The notes under the pieces: model-generated
Databases searched by the model: none
What the model was told of the DNA's origin: nothing
The model's input: the letters and a program-made list of their open reading frames with translations, nothing else
Part shown: one piece after another, positions 39,899 to 49,769 of the stretch
Position numbering within the stretch: position 1 is the stretch's first letter
How the letters are laid out: each line of letters starts with the position of its first letter
NCBI GenBank assembly: GCA_016197365.1
Contig: JACPVS010000008.1
Span: 124,001 to 188,000, forward strand
From: Mycolicibacterium cosmeticum
GTDB taxonomy: Bacteria; Actinomycetota; Actinomycetes; Mycobacteriales; Mycobacteriaceae
Length of the DNA: 64,000 nt
Direction: 5' to 3'
Translations under genes and position numbers: made by a program

Positions 39899-40981
39899 TC
39901 ATCCTCTCCCTTCCCTGCGCTCGCCCGAGACGCCCTTCTCCAGTACGTCGAACAGGTCGTAGTGCAGGGGCGCATCGAGTTGGTCGAACGTGCAGCTGGC
40001 GGGGTCCCGGTCCGGCCGCCAGCGCAGGAACTTCACCGCGTGCCGGAACCGCTGCCCGTGCGCGGTACTGCCCTCCATCTGGTCATACGCCACCTCACAT
40101 ACCCGTTCCGGACGCACGGGGATCCACCGCTTGTCGGCCGCCGAGTTCCACCGACTCGGATCGCCGTCGCGGGCCTCGCCCTCACGCAGCGGTTCCAGGT
40201 CGGCCAAGAGGCTCGCCCGGGCCTTGACGGTGAACGAGGCGGCACCGCCGACCATCTGCAGTTCGCCGTCCTCGCGGTAGAGGCCCAACAGGATCGAGCC
40301 GAGCCCCTCACCGCTCTTGTGGATGCGATAGCCGATCGCCACGCAGTCGGCGTCGCGATGGTGTTTGACCTTCACCATCTCGCGCTTGCCCGGCAGATAG
40401 GGACCGTCGAGGCGTTTGGCGATCACGCCGTCCAGGCCTGCGCCTTCGAACGTGTCCAGCCACTGACCGCCGACGACGGGATCGGTGGTGGTGCGGGTGA
40501 CGTGACACCACTTCTTCTCGGTGACAGCTCCGATGAGCGCAACGCGGCGGGTCCGGAACGGTTCGGCGAGCAGCGAACGGTCGCCGACGGCCAACGCATC
40601 GAAGCCGATAAAATGCGCGGGCGTCTGCTCGGCCAGCATCGCGATGCGGCTGGCGGCGGGATGGATCCGCTGACTCAGCGACTCCCAGTCCAGCCGAATC
40701 CTGCCGTCCACTTCCCGCGGCACCACCACTTCCCCGTCCAGCACGCAGCGGTCGGCGAGTTCGTCACGCAGCGCGTCGAGCAGTTCGGGAAAGTACCGGC
40801 CGAGCTCCTTGCCGTTGCGCGACTGCAGGACCACGTCGTCGCCGTCCCGGAAGGCCAGCGCCCGGAAGCCGTCCCATTTCGGTTCGTAGGACCACACCCC
40901 GGGGTCATCGGGCACCTTGACGGCAGCCTTGGCGAGCATCGGGTCGACCGGTGGTGACACGGGGAGATCCACGCAATCCAT
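39899..40981 (-). CDS. ligC2: ATP-dependent DNA ligase LigC2-like
   Basis: A 360-residue minimal ATP ligase. The adenylated lysine is Lys35 in EPKWDGFR; further nucleotidyltransferase motifs are DGEVVVP, AHFIGFDAL, GLDGVIAKR and VKVKHHR, followed by the OB domain. It pairs with Prim-PolC for repair with ribonucleotide patches. It is a paralogue of the ligase at 45137-46207 and matches that one less well to M. tuberculosis LigC, hence the LigC2 name used in M. smegmatis. The ATG at 40981 is preferred; in-frame GTGs lie upstream. Confidence 0.88.
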   Translation of the reverse strand: MDCVDLPVSPPVDPMLAKAAVKVPDDPGVWSYEPKWDGFRALAFRDGDDVVLQSRNGKELGRYFPELLDALRDELADRCVLDGEVVVPREVDGRIRLDWESLSQRIHPAASRIAMLAEQTPAHFIGFDALAVGDRSLLAEPFRTRRVALIGAVTEKKWCHVTRTTTDPVVGGQWLDTFEGAGLDGVIAKRLDGPYLPGKREMVKVKHHRDADCVAIGYRIHKSGEGLGSILLGLYREDGELQMVGGAASFTVKARASLLADLEPLREGEARDGDPSRWNSAADKRWIPVRPERVCEVAYDQMEGSTAHGQRFRHAVKFLRWRPDRDPASCTFDQLDAPLHYDLFDVLEKGVSGERREGRG

Positions 40982-41034
40982 ACTCACGTAGACCACCGAC
41001 GCCGGGCAATGTCATCGCCGGCCCGACAGGCGAT

Positions 41035-43932
41035 TCACCCTACGACCGGATCCTGTGCGGTCACCCGCGGTTGGGGCCAGGGTTGCGGAACCGGGCGCGG
41101 GCGCACCCGCAGCGGCCACCAGAACCACCGGCCGAGCAGCGTCGCGATCGACGGGGTCATCAGCGACCGGACCACCAGGGTGTCGAACAGCAGCCCCAGG
41201 CCGATCGTGGTGCCGACCTGACCGATGATGACCAGGTCGCTGACCGCCATCGAGATCATCGTGAAGGCGAACACCAGACCGGCCGCGGTGACCACCGATC
41301 CGGTACCGGCCATCGACCGGATGAGCCCGGTGTGCAGACCCGCGTGGATTTCCTCCTTCATCCGGGACACCAGCAGCAGGTTGTAGTCCGCCCCGACGGC
41401 GAGTAGCACGATCACCGTCATCGGCAGCACCATCCAGTGCAACGGGATGCCGACGAGGTGCTGCCAGATCAGAACCGAAAGCCCAAAGGAGGCACCGAGA
41501 CTGAGCACCACGGTTCCGACGATGACCGCGGCGGCCGCCACCGCGCGGGTGAGCACCACCATGATCAGGAAGATCAGGATCAACGAGGCGACGGCCGCGA
41601 TGAGCAGGTCGTAGTCCGCGCCCGTCTGCATATCCTTGTACATGGCAGCGGTGCCACCGACGTACACCGTGGAACCTTCCAGCGGGGTGCTCTTGATGGC
41701 ATCGGCCGCCGCCACCTTCAACGGCTCGATGTGTGAGGTGCCCTCCTCGGTCAACGGGTCACCCTGATGAAAGACGGTGAACCGCACGGCATGTCCGTCC
41801 GGCGACATGAACAGCTTGATGCCCCGCTGGAAGTCGGCCGTCTGGAACGCCTCCGGCGGAAGATAGAAGTTGTCGTCGTTGCGTGACGCGTCGAAGGCCT
41901 GCCCCATCGCCGTCTGGTTGTTCTGGTTGGCGATGTTCTGGTCCTGCTGCGCCTTCTGCGCCTGGTACTGGTTGAGCAGGTACTGCTTCTGGTTCTTCAT
42001 CGTCTGGATCATCGCCGGCATCACGGCCGCCATCTGCGGTGTCAGCTCCGCCATCCGGTGCAGGTCCGGCACGATGTCCTGGAAATCATCGGACATCTGG
42101 CTGATGCCGTCCAGACTGTCGAAGATCGACCGCACCGACCAGCACATCGGGATGTCGTAGCAGTGCGGTTCCCAGTACAGGTAGTTGCGGATGGGCCGGA
42201 AGAAATCGTCGAAGTCGGCCAGATGATCACGCACGTCGCTCAGCGTCGCCGAGGTCTTGTCCATCTTGTCGGCCATGCTGCGGGTGACATCGGCCAGTTG
42301 CAGGGTGATGCCGTAGAGCTTCTCCTGCGAATCGATGCTGGTCTGCATCTCGTTGGCCTGCTTCAACGTGTTGTCCAGCACTGTCTGCTGGTAGTCGTTG
42401 TTCATGAGAGTGCCTGTGCCACTTTGGCTCATCGAGTACGCCAGGGACGCATGCTCGATCGGCTTGCCGTCCGGGCGGGTGATGGTCTGCACCTGGGCGA
42501 TACCGTGCACGCGCACCATCGCCTTGGCGATCTTGTCGATGATCAAGAAGTCGGCCGGATTGCGCAGATCGTGATCGGCCTCCACCATCACCAGTTCCGG
42601 GTTCATCTTCGCCTCGGAGAAGTGCCGAGTGGCCGCGGCCATACCGACATTCGCCGGGATGTCGGCGGGCAGGAAAATCCGGTCGTTGTAGGTGGTGTGG
42701 TAGCCCGGCAGCGTCAGTAGCCCGACGAGAGCGAGCACCACGGCCATCACCAGGACCGCGCCGGGCCAGCGGACGATGGTCGCGCCGATGCGGCGCCAGC
42801 CGCGGGCGCGGTCCATGCGCTTGGGGTCCAACACCTTTCCGAAGCGGGTGACGATCGAGATGAGTGCAGGTCCCATGGTGAGGGCGGCGGCGACCACGAT
42901 CGCCATGCCGATCGACAGCGGGATGCCCATGGTCTGGAAGTAGGGCAGCCGGGTGAAGTGCAGGCACAAGGTGGCACCGGCGATGGTCAGGCCGGAGGCC
43001 AGCACCACGTGGGCCGTGCCATGGAACATGGTGTAGTAGGCCGATTCCTTGTCCTCGCCGGCGCGCCGCGCCTCTTGATATCGGCCTATCAAGAAGATGG
43101 CGTAGTCGGTGGCCGCAGCGATCGCCAATGTCACCACCATGTTGGTGGCGAACGTGGTGAGCCCGAACACGTTGTGGTAGCCCAGGAATGCGATGATCCC
43201 GCGCGCCGAGGACAAACCGACGACCACCATGAACAACGTGATGAGCACGGTGACGATGGAGCGGTAGACGATCAGCAGCATCACCGTGATCACGGCGAAC
43301 GTCAGCATCTCGATGGTTTCCATGCTGGCGTCGCCCACGGCGTTCTGGTCCGTGGTGGTGGCCGCCGGCCCGGTGACGTATGCCTTGACGCCGTCGGGCG
43401 CCTTGGTGTCGTTCACGACGTTGCGGACGGCCTCCACCGACTCGTTGGCCAGCGCCTCGCCCTGGTCGCCCGCGATGTACACCTGCACGTAGGCGGCTTT
43501 GCCGTCGATGCTCTGCGCACCGGCCGCGGTCAGGGTGTCACCCCAGAAATCCTGCACGTGCTGAATGTGTTTGGTGTCCGCGCGGAGCTTGCGGACCATC
43601 TCGTCATAGAACGCGTGGGCGTCCGGGCCCAGTTTGTCCTGGCCTTCCAGCACGATCATCACCGAGCTGCTGGTGTCGTACTCCTCGAACACCTTGCCGA
43701 CGTGCTTGGTCGCGATCAACGCGGGGGCGTCGTTGGGGCTCATCGATACCGCCCGCATCTTGCCGACGTCTTCCAGCTGCGGCACAACGGTATTGAGCAG
43801 CCCGACGATGACCAGCCAGCCCAGCACGATCGGGATCGAGAAGGTCCGGAGCAAGCGTGGGAGCCAGGGACGGGCGGCGTGCCGCGCGGGCGGCAGTGCG
43901 TCGGTCGGGGTGTCGTCCGTGAGAATTGTCAT
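41035..43932 (-). CDS. MmpL-family RND transporter
   Basis: A 965-residue RND exporter with an N-terminal helix, a first periplasmic domain, helices 2-6, a large second periplasmic domain that contains a long Gln-rich coiled segment ([20 protein letters not shown]) and helices 8-12. The proton-relay Asp-Tyr pairs are in [14 protein letters not shown] and [14 protein letters not shown]. Size and the presence of an MmpS partner place it with MmpL4/MmpL5, which export siderophores and drugs, not with the mycolate exporter MmpL3. Start overlaps the mmpS stop (ATGA). Confidence 0.93.
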   Translation of the reverse strand: MTILTDDTPTDALPPARHAARPWLPRLLRTFSIPIVLGWLVIVGLLNTVVPQLEDVGKMRAVSMSPNDAPALIATKHVGKVFEEYDTSSSVMIVLEGQDKLGPDAHAFYDEMVRKLRADTKHIQHVQDFWGDTLTAAGAQSIDGKAAYVQVYIAGDQGEALANESVEAVRNVVNDTKAPDGVKAYVTGPAATTTDQNAVGDASMETIEMLTFAVITVMLLIVYRSIVTVLITLFMVVVGLSSARGIIAFLGYHNVFGLTTFATNMVVTLAIAAATDYAIFLIGRYQEARRAGEDKESAYYTMFHGTAHVVLASGLTIAGATLCLHFTRLPYFQTMGIPLSIGMAIVVAAALTMGPALISIVTRFGKVLDPKRMDRARGWRRIGATIVRWPGAVLVMAVVLALVGLLTLPGYHTTYNDRIFLPADIPANVGMAAATRHFSEAKMNPELVMVEADHDLRNPADFLIIDKIAKAMVRVHGIAQVQTITRPDGKPIEHASLAYSMSQSGTGTLMNNDYQQTVLDNTLKQANEMQTSIDSQEKLYGITLQLADVTRSMADKMDKTSATLSDVRDHLADFDDFFRPIRNYLYWEPHCYDIPMCWSVRSIFDSLDGISQMSDDFQDIVPDLHRMAELTPQMAAVMPAMIQTMKNQKQYLLNQYQAQKAQQDQNIANQNNQTAMGQAFDASRNDDNFYLPPEAFQTADFQRGIKLFMSPDGHAVRFTVFHQGDPLTEEGTSHIEPLKVAAADAIKSTPLEGSTVYVGGTAAMYKDMQTGADYDLLIAAVASLILIFLIMVVLTRAVAAAAVIVGTVVLSLGASFGLSVLIWQHLVGIPLHWMVLPMTVIVLLAVGADYNLLLVSRMKEEIHAGLHTGLIRSMAGTGSVVTAAGLVFAFTMISMAVSDLVIIGQVGTTIGLGLLFDTLVVRSLMTPSIATLLGRWFWWPLRVRPRPVPQPWPQPRVTAQDPVVG

Positions 43933-44366
43933 GCTGCCTTCACCAGGCAGAATGTTGCAGCATTCACGCCGGTGGCCGTCCTTTCGTCTTTGACCTCGTC
44001 ATCGACGGTGACGCGGCAGCCGATCGACTGGCCGTCACCCTGGGCGAGGAGATTGGGCTGGACGGACGGGATGGTCGTCTCCAGCCGTAGGGTCCAGGGC
44101 AGTGGCGCTTCGGTGCGCTGCGGGAGCCCCTGCAGGTCCATGTAGTTGATGGTTGCGGTCGATCCGGTCCCGAAAACCTCGTAGACGACCACCTTCGGGT
44201 TGAATTTGTCGGCGGTGTCCGATCCCACCGGGGTCACCACCGCGCCGTCGGAGCCGAAGACCGACCGCAGGTGGGACACGCTCACGACGCCGACCGCGAG
44301 AGCCACCACCATGAGGGCGGGCAGCCAGACGCGCTTGAGTACCGCAATCAAAAGAAGGCCTTTCAT
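43929..44366 (-). CDS. MmpS-family accessory protein
   Basis: A 145-residue protein with one N-terminal membrane helix ([19 protein letters not shown]) and a periplasmic beta-sandwich domain containing [18 protein letters not shown] and [13 protein letters not shown]. MmpS proteins act as membrane-fusion-like partners of MmpL transporters. It is the first gene of the mmpS-mmpL operon and is divergent from a TetR gene, the same layout as mmpS4-mmpL4 with Rv0452. Confidence 0.92.
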   Translation of the reverse strand: MKGLLLIAVLKRVWLPALMVVALAVGVVSVSHLRSVFGSDGAVVTPVGSDTADKFNPKVVVYEVFGTGSTATINYMDLQGLPQRTEAPLPWTLRLETTIPSVQPNLLAQGDGQSIGCRVTVDDEVKDERTATGVNAATFCLVKAA

Positions 44367-44415
44367 GATGTGACAACCACACAAATCAGCAGGCGGTCCA
44401 GCTAGTGAATCTAAG

Positions 44416-44450
44416 GGTATAAGTGGATAGGGTCAATCCATTTATTCCCG
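44416..44450. promoter_or_regulatory. 35-bp interrupted palindrome, probable TetR operator
   Basis: Fourteen-base arms (GGGTATAAGTGGAT and ATCCATTTATTCCC) flank a 7-bp spacer, with 12 of 14 positions complementary. It lies midway between the divergent mmpS and tetR starts, so one site could control both promoters. Seen directly; the binding protein is inferred from location. Confidence 0.75.
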
Positions 44451-44480
44451 GGAGTAAGGCACGTCACTAAGGTGGTGCGA

Positions 44481-45140
44481 ATGACGGATCAGCCACGGCG
44501 AGCGCTGCGCAAGGATGCGGAGCGCAATCGGCAACGTGTGCTCGAGGCGGCCCGCGAACTGTTCGCGGTCAAAGGCATGGAAGCCACTCTCAACGACGTG
44601 GCCCACCATGCGAACGTCGGTGTGGGGACCGTCTACCGCCGCTTCGCGACGAAGGAAGAGCTGGTCGACGCCATCTTCGAGGATGGTATCGACCAGGTGG
44701 TCGCGCTGGCCGAAGAGGCCCTGCAGCAGCAGGATTCATGGGACGGTTTCGTGTGGTTCGTCCAGCACATGTGCGAACTGACGGCCACCGACCGTGGTCT
44801 GCGCGAGATGGTCTACAGCACGGCCTACGGCGGCGACGGCGTCGGGTGCGCACGCGACCGACTGACCCCGCACATGACCAAGCTCGTCGAACGCGCCCGC
44901 GGTGACGGGTACCTGCGCCCGGACATCGAGCACACGGACATGCCCATCGTCGGGCTGCTGGCGGGCACCGTCAGCGAATGGGCCGGCCACGTGGAACCCG
45001 AGTTGTGGCGCCGGTACGTGGCGGTGCTGCTGGAGGGGATGCGCAACCGGGCCGACCGCCATCATCTCGAGGTCGACGCACTCAACCCGGATCAGATGGA
45101 CGCGGCCATGCAGGGCTGGGATCCGGCGGGCGGTTCCTAG
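44481..45140 (+). CDS. TetR-family regulator of the mmpS-mmpL operon
   Basis: A 219-residue TetR regulator. The N-terminal helix-turn-helix is ATLNDVAHHANVGVGTVYRR (about 36-55), followed by an all-helical ligand domain typical of the Rv0452-like group. AAGG precedes the ATG. It is divergent from mmpS and faces the palindrome at 44416-44450, so it probably represses the exporter and itself until a lipophilic ligand binds. Its end overlaps the convergent ligC1 by 4 bp. Confidence 0.9.
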   Translation: MTDQPRRALRKDAERNRQRVLEAARELFAVKGMEATLNDVAHHANVGVGTVYRRFATKEELVDAIFEDGIDQVVALAEEALQQQDSWDGFVWFVQHMCELTATDRGLREMVYSTAYGGDGVGCARDRLTPHMTKLVERARGDGYLRPDIEHTDMPIVGLLAGTVSEWAGHVEPELWRRYVAVLLEGMRNRADRHHLEVDALNPDQMDAAMQGWDPAGGS

Positions 45141-46207
45141 GCCAGGCCGGGGATGATGCGGTCGAGGTCGATGCCCGCCGGCTGCTCCAACTGACCGAAC
45201 GTGCACGTGCGCGGATCACGGTCCGGCCGCCAGCGATTGAATTGCGCGGTGTGCCTGAATCTTTGGCCCTCCATGTAGTCATAGCGCACCTCCACCACCC
45301 GCTCGAGCCGCAGCGGGACGAACGACAGATCCTTACCCGCGGCCCAGCGCGAACCGCCGCCGTAGCGGCGCGCCAGGTCCGGATCGGCCGCCGCCTGGGC
45401 CGCCCAGTTCCACGGATGCTCGTCGAATGTGGCGACCAGAGATTGTAATTCGGCGATGAGCGCACGCCGCGTCGCCATCGGGAAGGCGCCGATCACGCCG
45501 ACCGAGGCCAGCCCGCCGTCCTCCCGATAGAGGCCGAGCAGCAGGGACCCGACGGCGTCGGCGCCCGACTTGTGCAACCGGTAGCCGGCCACCACGCAGT
45601 CCGCGGTGCGCTGATGTTTGACCTTGAACATCACCCGCTTGTCCGGCAGATACGCCAGGGACGCCGGCTTGGCGATGATCCCGTCCAGACCCGCACCCTC
45701 GAATTCGGCGAACCATCGCTGCGCGGTGTCCGGGTCGGTGGTCGCCGGAGTCAGGTGGAATCGCGGGCCCGTCCCGGCCATCAGGTCCACCAGCCGCGCG
45801 CGGCGTTCCCCGAAGGGCCGGTCCATGAGGTTCTCCTGCCCCACGGCCAGCAGGTCGAACGCGATGAACGACGCCGTCGTCTTGACCGCCAGCATCTGGA
45901 CCCGACTGTCCGCGGGATGGATACGCTGTTGCAGCGCTTCGAAATCGAGTCCGTCCTCGGTGGCGACGACGATCTCACCGTCGATCACGCAGCGCTCCGG
46001 AAGTTCGGCCTTCGCCGCCTCGACGAGCTCCGGGAAGTACCGGGTCAGCGGCTTCTCATTGCGGCTGCCGTATACGACGTCCGCCCCGTCCCGGAAGCAG
46101 ATCGACCGGAAGCCGTCCCATTTCGGTTCGTAGATCGCGTCCGGTGGGATGGCCGTCACGGCCTTGGCCAGCATCGGCTTGATCGGCGGCAGCACCGGCA
46201 GCGACAT
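45137..46207 (-). CDS. ligC1: ATP-dependent DNA ligase LigC
   Basis: A 356-residue ligase with adenylation Lys29 in EPKWDGFR and motifs DGEIVVA, ASFIAFDLL, GLDGIIAK and FKVKHQR, ending with the OB domain (GQRFRHTAQFNRWRPD). It resembles M. tuberculosis LigC (Rv3731) closely, so this is the LigC1-type member. It acts in backup end joining and repair. It starts 10 bp after the TAXI lipoprotein gene, so it appears to be the last gene of a two-component operon rather than linked to Prim-PolC. Confidence 0.92.
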   Translation of the reverse strand: MSLPVLPPIKPMLAKAVTAIPPDAIYEPKWDGFRSICFRDGADVVYGSRNEKPLTRYFPELVEAAKAELPERCVIDGEIVVATEDGLDFEALQQRIHPADSRVQMLAVKTTASFIAFDLLAVGQENLMDRPFGERRARLVDLMAGTGPRFHLTPATTDPDTAQRWFAEFEGAGLDGIIAKPASLAYLPDKRVMFKVKHQRTADCVVAGYRLHKSGADAVGSLLLGLYREDGGLASVGVIGAFPMATRRALIAELQSLVATFDEHPWNWAAQAAADPDLARRYGGGSRWAAGKDLSFVPLRLERVVEVRYDYMEGQRFRHTAQFNRWRPDRDPRTCTFGQLEQPAGIDLDRIIPGLA

Positions 46208-46217
46208 CAGTCCATTC

Positions 46218-47156
46218 TCAGCCGTGCAGCTTCCGGTAGGCACCCACCGCGCCGGAATGCAAAGGAAGAAAACCGGTCTGGATCATCGACGGGGTGTCCA
46301 GGTACTGCAGCCCGCGCACGTAGGGCGGCACCAGTTTCATCCCATCGGTCGCCAGCACGTCGACGACGGCGCCGACCAGCCCGTCGGGCGTATCCGGGCG
46401 GCACAGCAGCAGGTCGGGCACCCCGATCGACAACACCCCCGGCGACACGTACCCGCAGGTCGGGACCCGCCGCACGATGTACGGGTACCCGGCGATCCGG
46501 CTCATCGGCGCGGCCCGCGCGCCGATGTCGAGAATCCGTAGCGGCAGTTGACCGTCCAGGTCGCTGATCGCCGGTGTCGGCACGCCGCCCGACCACACAA
46601 GGGCCGCGATGTCACCGTCCGCCAGCCGGGACAGCGCCTCCTGCAGTCGGTAGTTCAGCATCTGCACGTGACCGCTGAGCCCGGCCGCCTCGAACAGCAC
46701 CCGGCTACTCATCGCCCCGCCGGATCGGGCGGCCCCGATGGACACCCGCCGCCCTTGCAGATCGGCGAAGTCGCGGACGCCGTGGGCATCGCTGACGATC
46801 ACCTGCAGATAGTTCTCGTACACCCGGGCGACGGCCAGCGGTGCGGCCGCGTCGGTCTCCGACGTCCGGTCCTGCTCGGCGACGTCGGCCAGCGCCAGGC
46901 CCATGTCGACCTCGCCCGCCCGCAGCCTGGCCAGGTTGTCGACGGTGCCCTCGGTGGGGATGACCTCGATGTCGATGTCCGGGTACCGGGCGCGCAGCTG
47001 GGTGGCGAATACCTCGGCGAAGGCCAGGTACATGCCGCCGGGATCGCCGGCGGCCAGGCGCAGGCGCCCGCTCGGTCCACCCGGGATGGCGCAGGAGGCC
47101 GTCAGCGCTGCGGCCGCGAGAAGGAAAGTGCGCCTGGTCGACTGGTTGCGGATCAC
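46218..47156 (-). CDS. TAXI-family solute-binding lipoprotein
   Basis: A 312-residue binding protein with a Tat-like or Sec N-terminus (STRRTFLLAAAAL) and a lipobox TASC. The mature domain has the TAXI-TRAP signature GDPGGMYLAFAEVFA and VIPTEGTVDNLARLRAGEVDMGLA. TAXI proteins normally feed a TRAP transporter with dicarboxylates or amino acids, but no DctQ/DctM-type membrane gene is nearby. The start overlaps the histidine kinase stop (4 bp), which suggests that it acts as a ligand receptor for the kinase. Confidence 0.87.
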   Translation of the reverse strand: MIRNQSTRRTFLLAAAALTASCAIPGGPSGRLRLAAGDPGGMYLAFAEVFATQLRARYPDIDIEVIPTEGTVDNLARLRAGEVDMGLALADVAEQDRTSETDAAAPLAVARVYENYLQVIVSDAHGVRDFADLQGRRVSIGAARSGGAMSSRVLFEAAGLSGHVQMLNYRLQEALSRLADGDIAALVWSGGVPTPAISDLDGQLPLRILDIGARAAPMSRIAGYPYIVRRVPTCGYVSPGVLSIGVPDLLLCRPDTPDGLVGAVVDVLATDGMKLVPPYVRGLQYLDTPSMIQTGFLPLHSGAVGAYRKLHG

Positions 47157-48529
47157 GGGTCGGCCTCACTCGCCGCGGGTAGGCGGTAGCGCACCAGTAG
47201 ACCGCCCTCGAGCGCCGGCTCGACGGTGAGCAACCCGCCATGGCCCGCGACGATCTCGGCCGCGATGGCCAGCCCCAGGCCGGTCCCCGAGCCGTCGTCG
47301 GCGCCCCGCCAGAATCGTTGCGGGGCGCGGACCAGATCCTCCTCCGGCAGCCCGCAGCCGTCGTCACTCACCACCAACTCGACACCGGCACCGGTCGCTG
47401 TGGCCGCGACGGTGACGGTGGCACCCGCTCCGGCATAGCGTCGGGCGTTCTCCAGTGCGACGTCGAGCAACTGCTCGATGTCGTGACGCGGAACCTGAAC
47501 CGCCGGAACGGAATCCGAACCGACGTGGAGCTTCTGCCCCTGGCCTTCCATCAGCGGCCGCCAGAATGCCTCGCGTTCGGTCATCACGTCGGCCAGGTCG
47601 GTGGCTTCGGCCGTACTGGCCAGGCCCACCTGGCGGCTGCCGCTGACCTCCTCGGCGCGGGCCAGCCGCAGCAGCTGCGCCAGCAGGTTCTCGAATCGGT
47701 CGAGTTCGGCGGTCATCGAGCTGTAGGTCGGCCAACCGGCTTGCTGCACATAGTCTTCGAGGGTGTCGGCCCGCAACCGCACCGCGGCCAGCGGATTGCG
47801 CAACTGGTGCGAGGCGTCGGCGACGAGGCGGCGTTGCCGGTCCAGTGAGGCGCGCACCACGTGGGCCATGGTGTTGAACGCGGCGGTGAAGTGGCGCAAC
47901 TCCGGCGGGCCCGCGACATGGGCGGGTGGACCCGACACCCCCTCGGTCATCTCCGCGACGGCGCGTTCCAGCCCGTCCAGCGGGCGCAGCACCCATCGGG
48001 TGAGCGCCCGGGCCACCACGGCCGCGACGACGAGCACGAACAGGCACCCCACCGCGACCCACAACCAGTCCCGGCCGACATCACGCGCGGCCGTGGCGGG
48101 ATCGGCGGCCACGACGACGGCGCCGACCACTTCACCGTCGCGCCGGACACTGCTGGAGATCAGGACCGGGTCGGTACGCCAGGGCAGCACCCGCGGCCAC
48201 TGCGGCGCGGGCGCATCGATCAACCCGCGGCCTGCTGCCGCCGCCACCGCCGGGTCGGCGGTGGCGAGCCCGCGGGCGGCCAGCACCTGCCCGTCGATGT
48301 CGACGATCAGCACGCCTTCGGAGTACACATCCTGGTAGCGATCGACCAAGGGCTGCAAAGGAATGCCCGGCACGGCGGCCGAGTCGGCGAGTTCGGTCAT
48401 CTGGCGCCCCCGTTCGTCGGCCAGCACCGCGGTGCGCCGTGCCGCCGAACTCGACGCCAGCGGGATGGCCAGCGCCGCGGTTGCCAGCAGAGCGAGCACC
48501 ACCAACACCACCCGGACGCGTAATCCCAT
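47153..48529 (-). CDS. sensor histidine kinase
   Basis: A 458-residue membrane kinase: helix 1 near residues 5-28, an extracellular sensor of about 130 residues, helix 2 near 160-182, a HAMP-like linker, H-box ASHQLRNPLAAVRLRAD, N-box NARRYAG, G-boxes DDGCGLPEE and GTGLGLAIAAE. It would phosphorylate the regulator encoded 15 bp upstream. The layout RR-HK-binding protein resembles TctDE-like carboxylate sensing systems. Confidence 0.93.
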   Translation of the reverse strand: MGLRVRVVLVVLALLATAALAIPLASSSAARRTAVLADERGRQMTELADSAAVPGIPLQPLVDRYQDVYSEGVLIVDIDGQVLAARGLATADPAVAAAAGRGLIDAPAPQWPRVLPWRTDPVLISSSVRRDGEVVGAVVVAADPATAARDVGRDWLWVAVGCLFVLVVAAVVARALTRWVLRPLDGLERAVAEMTEGVSGPPAHVAGPPELRHFTAAFNTMAHVVRASLDRQRRLVADASHQLRNPLAAVRLRADTLEDYVQQAGWPTYSSMTAELDRFENLLAQLLRLARAEEVSGSRQVGLASTAEATDLADVMTEREAFWRPLMEGQGQKLHVGSDSVPAVQVPRHDIEQLLDVALENARRYAGAGATVTVAATATGAGVELVVSDDGCGLPEEDLVRAPQRFWRGADDGSGTGLGLAIAAEIVAGHGGLLTVEPALEGGLLVRYRLPAASEADP

Positions 48530-48544
48530 CTCGGCCGCCCGACC

Positions 48545-49222
48545 TCAGCCGTCCAGCCGGAAACCGAAGCCGCGCACCGTCTGCAGCGGCACCCCGGTGA
48601 GTTTGGTGCGCAACTGCCCGATGAAGAAGTCCAGCGATCGCGACCGGCCGACCACCGCGGTCCCCCACACCTCCAGCATCAGCTCCTCCCGGCTGACCGC
48701 CTCGCCCTGCCGAGCCGCGAGCGTCGCCAGGATCTGGAACTCGGTTCTGGTGAGCGGACGAGCCTCGCCCGCCACAACGACCTCGCGGCGCTCCCGATCG
48801 ATGGTGACGGGCCCCGCGATCACCGGGCCGGCCGTAGCGGTGAGCTCACCGGCGCCGCGCCGGAACCGGCGCATGACGGCGTCGATGCGGGCCAGCAGCA
48901 CCGCCTTGCGGACCGGTTTCACCAGATAGTCGTCGGCTCCGGCCCGCAGTCCGAGTACCACGGCGCCGTCACTGTCCCGGGCGGTCATGATGATCACCGG
49001 CACCGTGCTCGCCCGGCGCAGAGTGCGCAGCACCTCCAGACCGTCCATATCGGGCAGCCCCAGGTCGAGCAGGACCAGATCGCATCCCTTGACGCGGTGC
49101 AGGGCGTCGGACCCCCGGGCGACATGCACGACGGCCGCGCCCGCGCGCTCGAGGAGTTCGACCAGGGCGGAGGCGACCCCCTCGTCATCCTCGACAAGCA
49201 GCACGCGCATGTCCGACATCAT
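48545..49222 (-). CDS. OmpR-family response regulator
   Basis: A 225-residue regulator. The receiver domain has the acidic pocket VEDDEG, the phosphoacceptor Asp in LVLLDLGLPD, the switch Thr in IIMTARD and Lys in LVKPVRK. The winged-helix output domain includes LTRTEFQILATLA and GRSRSLDFFIGQLRTKL. Several ATGs cluster at the start (49222, 49219, 49210); GGAG sits just before them, so the start may be any of these. Co-transcribed with the following kinase. Confidence 0.93.
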   Translation of the reverse strand: MMSDMRVLLVEDDEGVASALVELLERAGAAVVHVARGSDALHRVKGCDLVLLDLGLPDMDGLEVLRTLRRASTVPVIIMTARDSDGAVVLGLRAGADDYLVKPVRKAVLLARIDAVMRRFRRGAGELTATAGPVIAGPVTIDRERREVVVAGEARPLTRTEFQILATLAARQGEAVSREELMLEVWGTAVVGRSRSLDFFIGQLRTKLTGVPLQTVRGFGFRLDG

Positions 49223-49232
49223 CTCCAGAAAG

Positions 49233-49769
49233 TCACGGCGCGGCGAGGAGTTCGCCGACCGCGGCCCGGATCTTCGCCACGTAGCCGGACTCCAGCCCCC
49301 ACGGCCGTTCGACGCCGACCCGCTCGTCCAGATCCCACAGCACGCACCGCTCCCCGGGCATCGCCACGAGTTCCCACGCGATCACCGTCCTGCGCAGCTG
49401 CTCGGCCATGGGTTCGTCCGCGGCGGGGCTGCGGTCCGGCGCACCGCCGACCGGAGTGTGGTGCATGAAGCGCCCGTAGGCGGCCTGACAGAACGCTTGA
49501 TACCGCATGCTGCACAGGATCAGGCCGTGCCAGGCCTCGTCGACGGCGTGTGACGGCATCCCGATCACCTGGTCGTCACGCAGGGCGACCGCACAACACC
49601 GCAGCCATTGCCGCAACCCGATCTCGACGAGGTCGCGCGGCTGCCAAGGGCAGGTGGTGAAAACCACTGGGGGAAGCCCGAGTTCGCTGACCGCTACCAG
49701 CGAGCGCCCCAGACTGCCGCTGCGCAGCACCGGGTCACCCACCACAGCCGCAGCCACCGCAGCCCCCAC
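49233..49769 (-). CDS. GRDP-like (glycine-rich domain-containing protein-like) family protein
   Basis: Up to 178 residues. A central motif PSHAVDEAWHGLILCSMRY followed by YGRFMHHTPV matches the short actinobacterial proteins named after the plant glycine-rich-domain family (DUF1399-like). His and Trp residues in VDEAWH are the most conserved. Function unknown. It overlaps the preceding Cys-Gly peptide gene by 35 bp if the ATG at 49769 is used; GTG at 49745 would shorten the overlap. Ten base pairs separate it from the response regulator gene. Confidence 0.65.
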   Translation of the reverse strand: MGAAVAAAVVGDPVLRSGSLGRSLVAVSELGLPPVVFTTCPWQPRDLVEIGLRQWLRCCAVALRDDQVIGMPSHAVDEAWHGLILCSMRYQAFCQAAYGRFMHHTPVGGAPDRSPAADEPMAEQLRRTVIAWELVAMPGERCVLWDLDERVGVERPWGLESGYVAKIRAAVGELLAAP

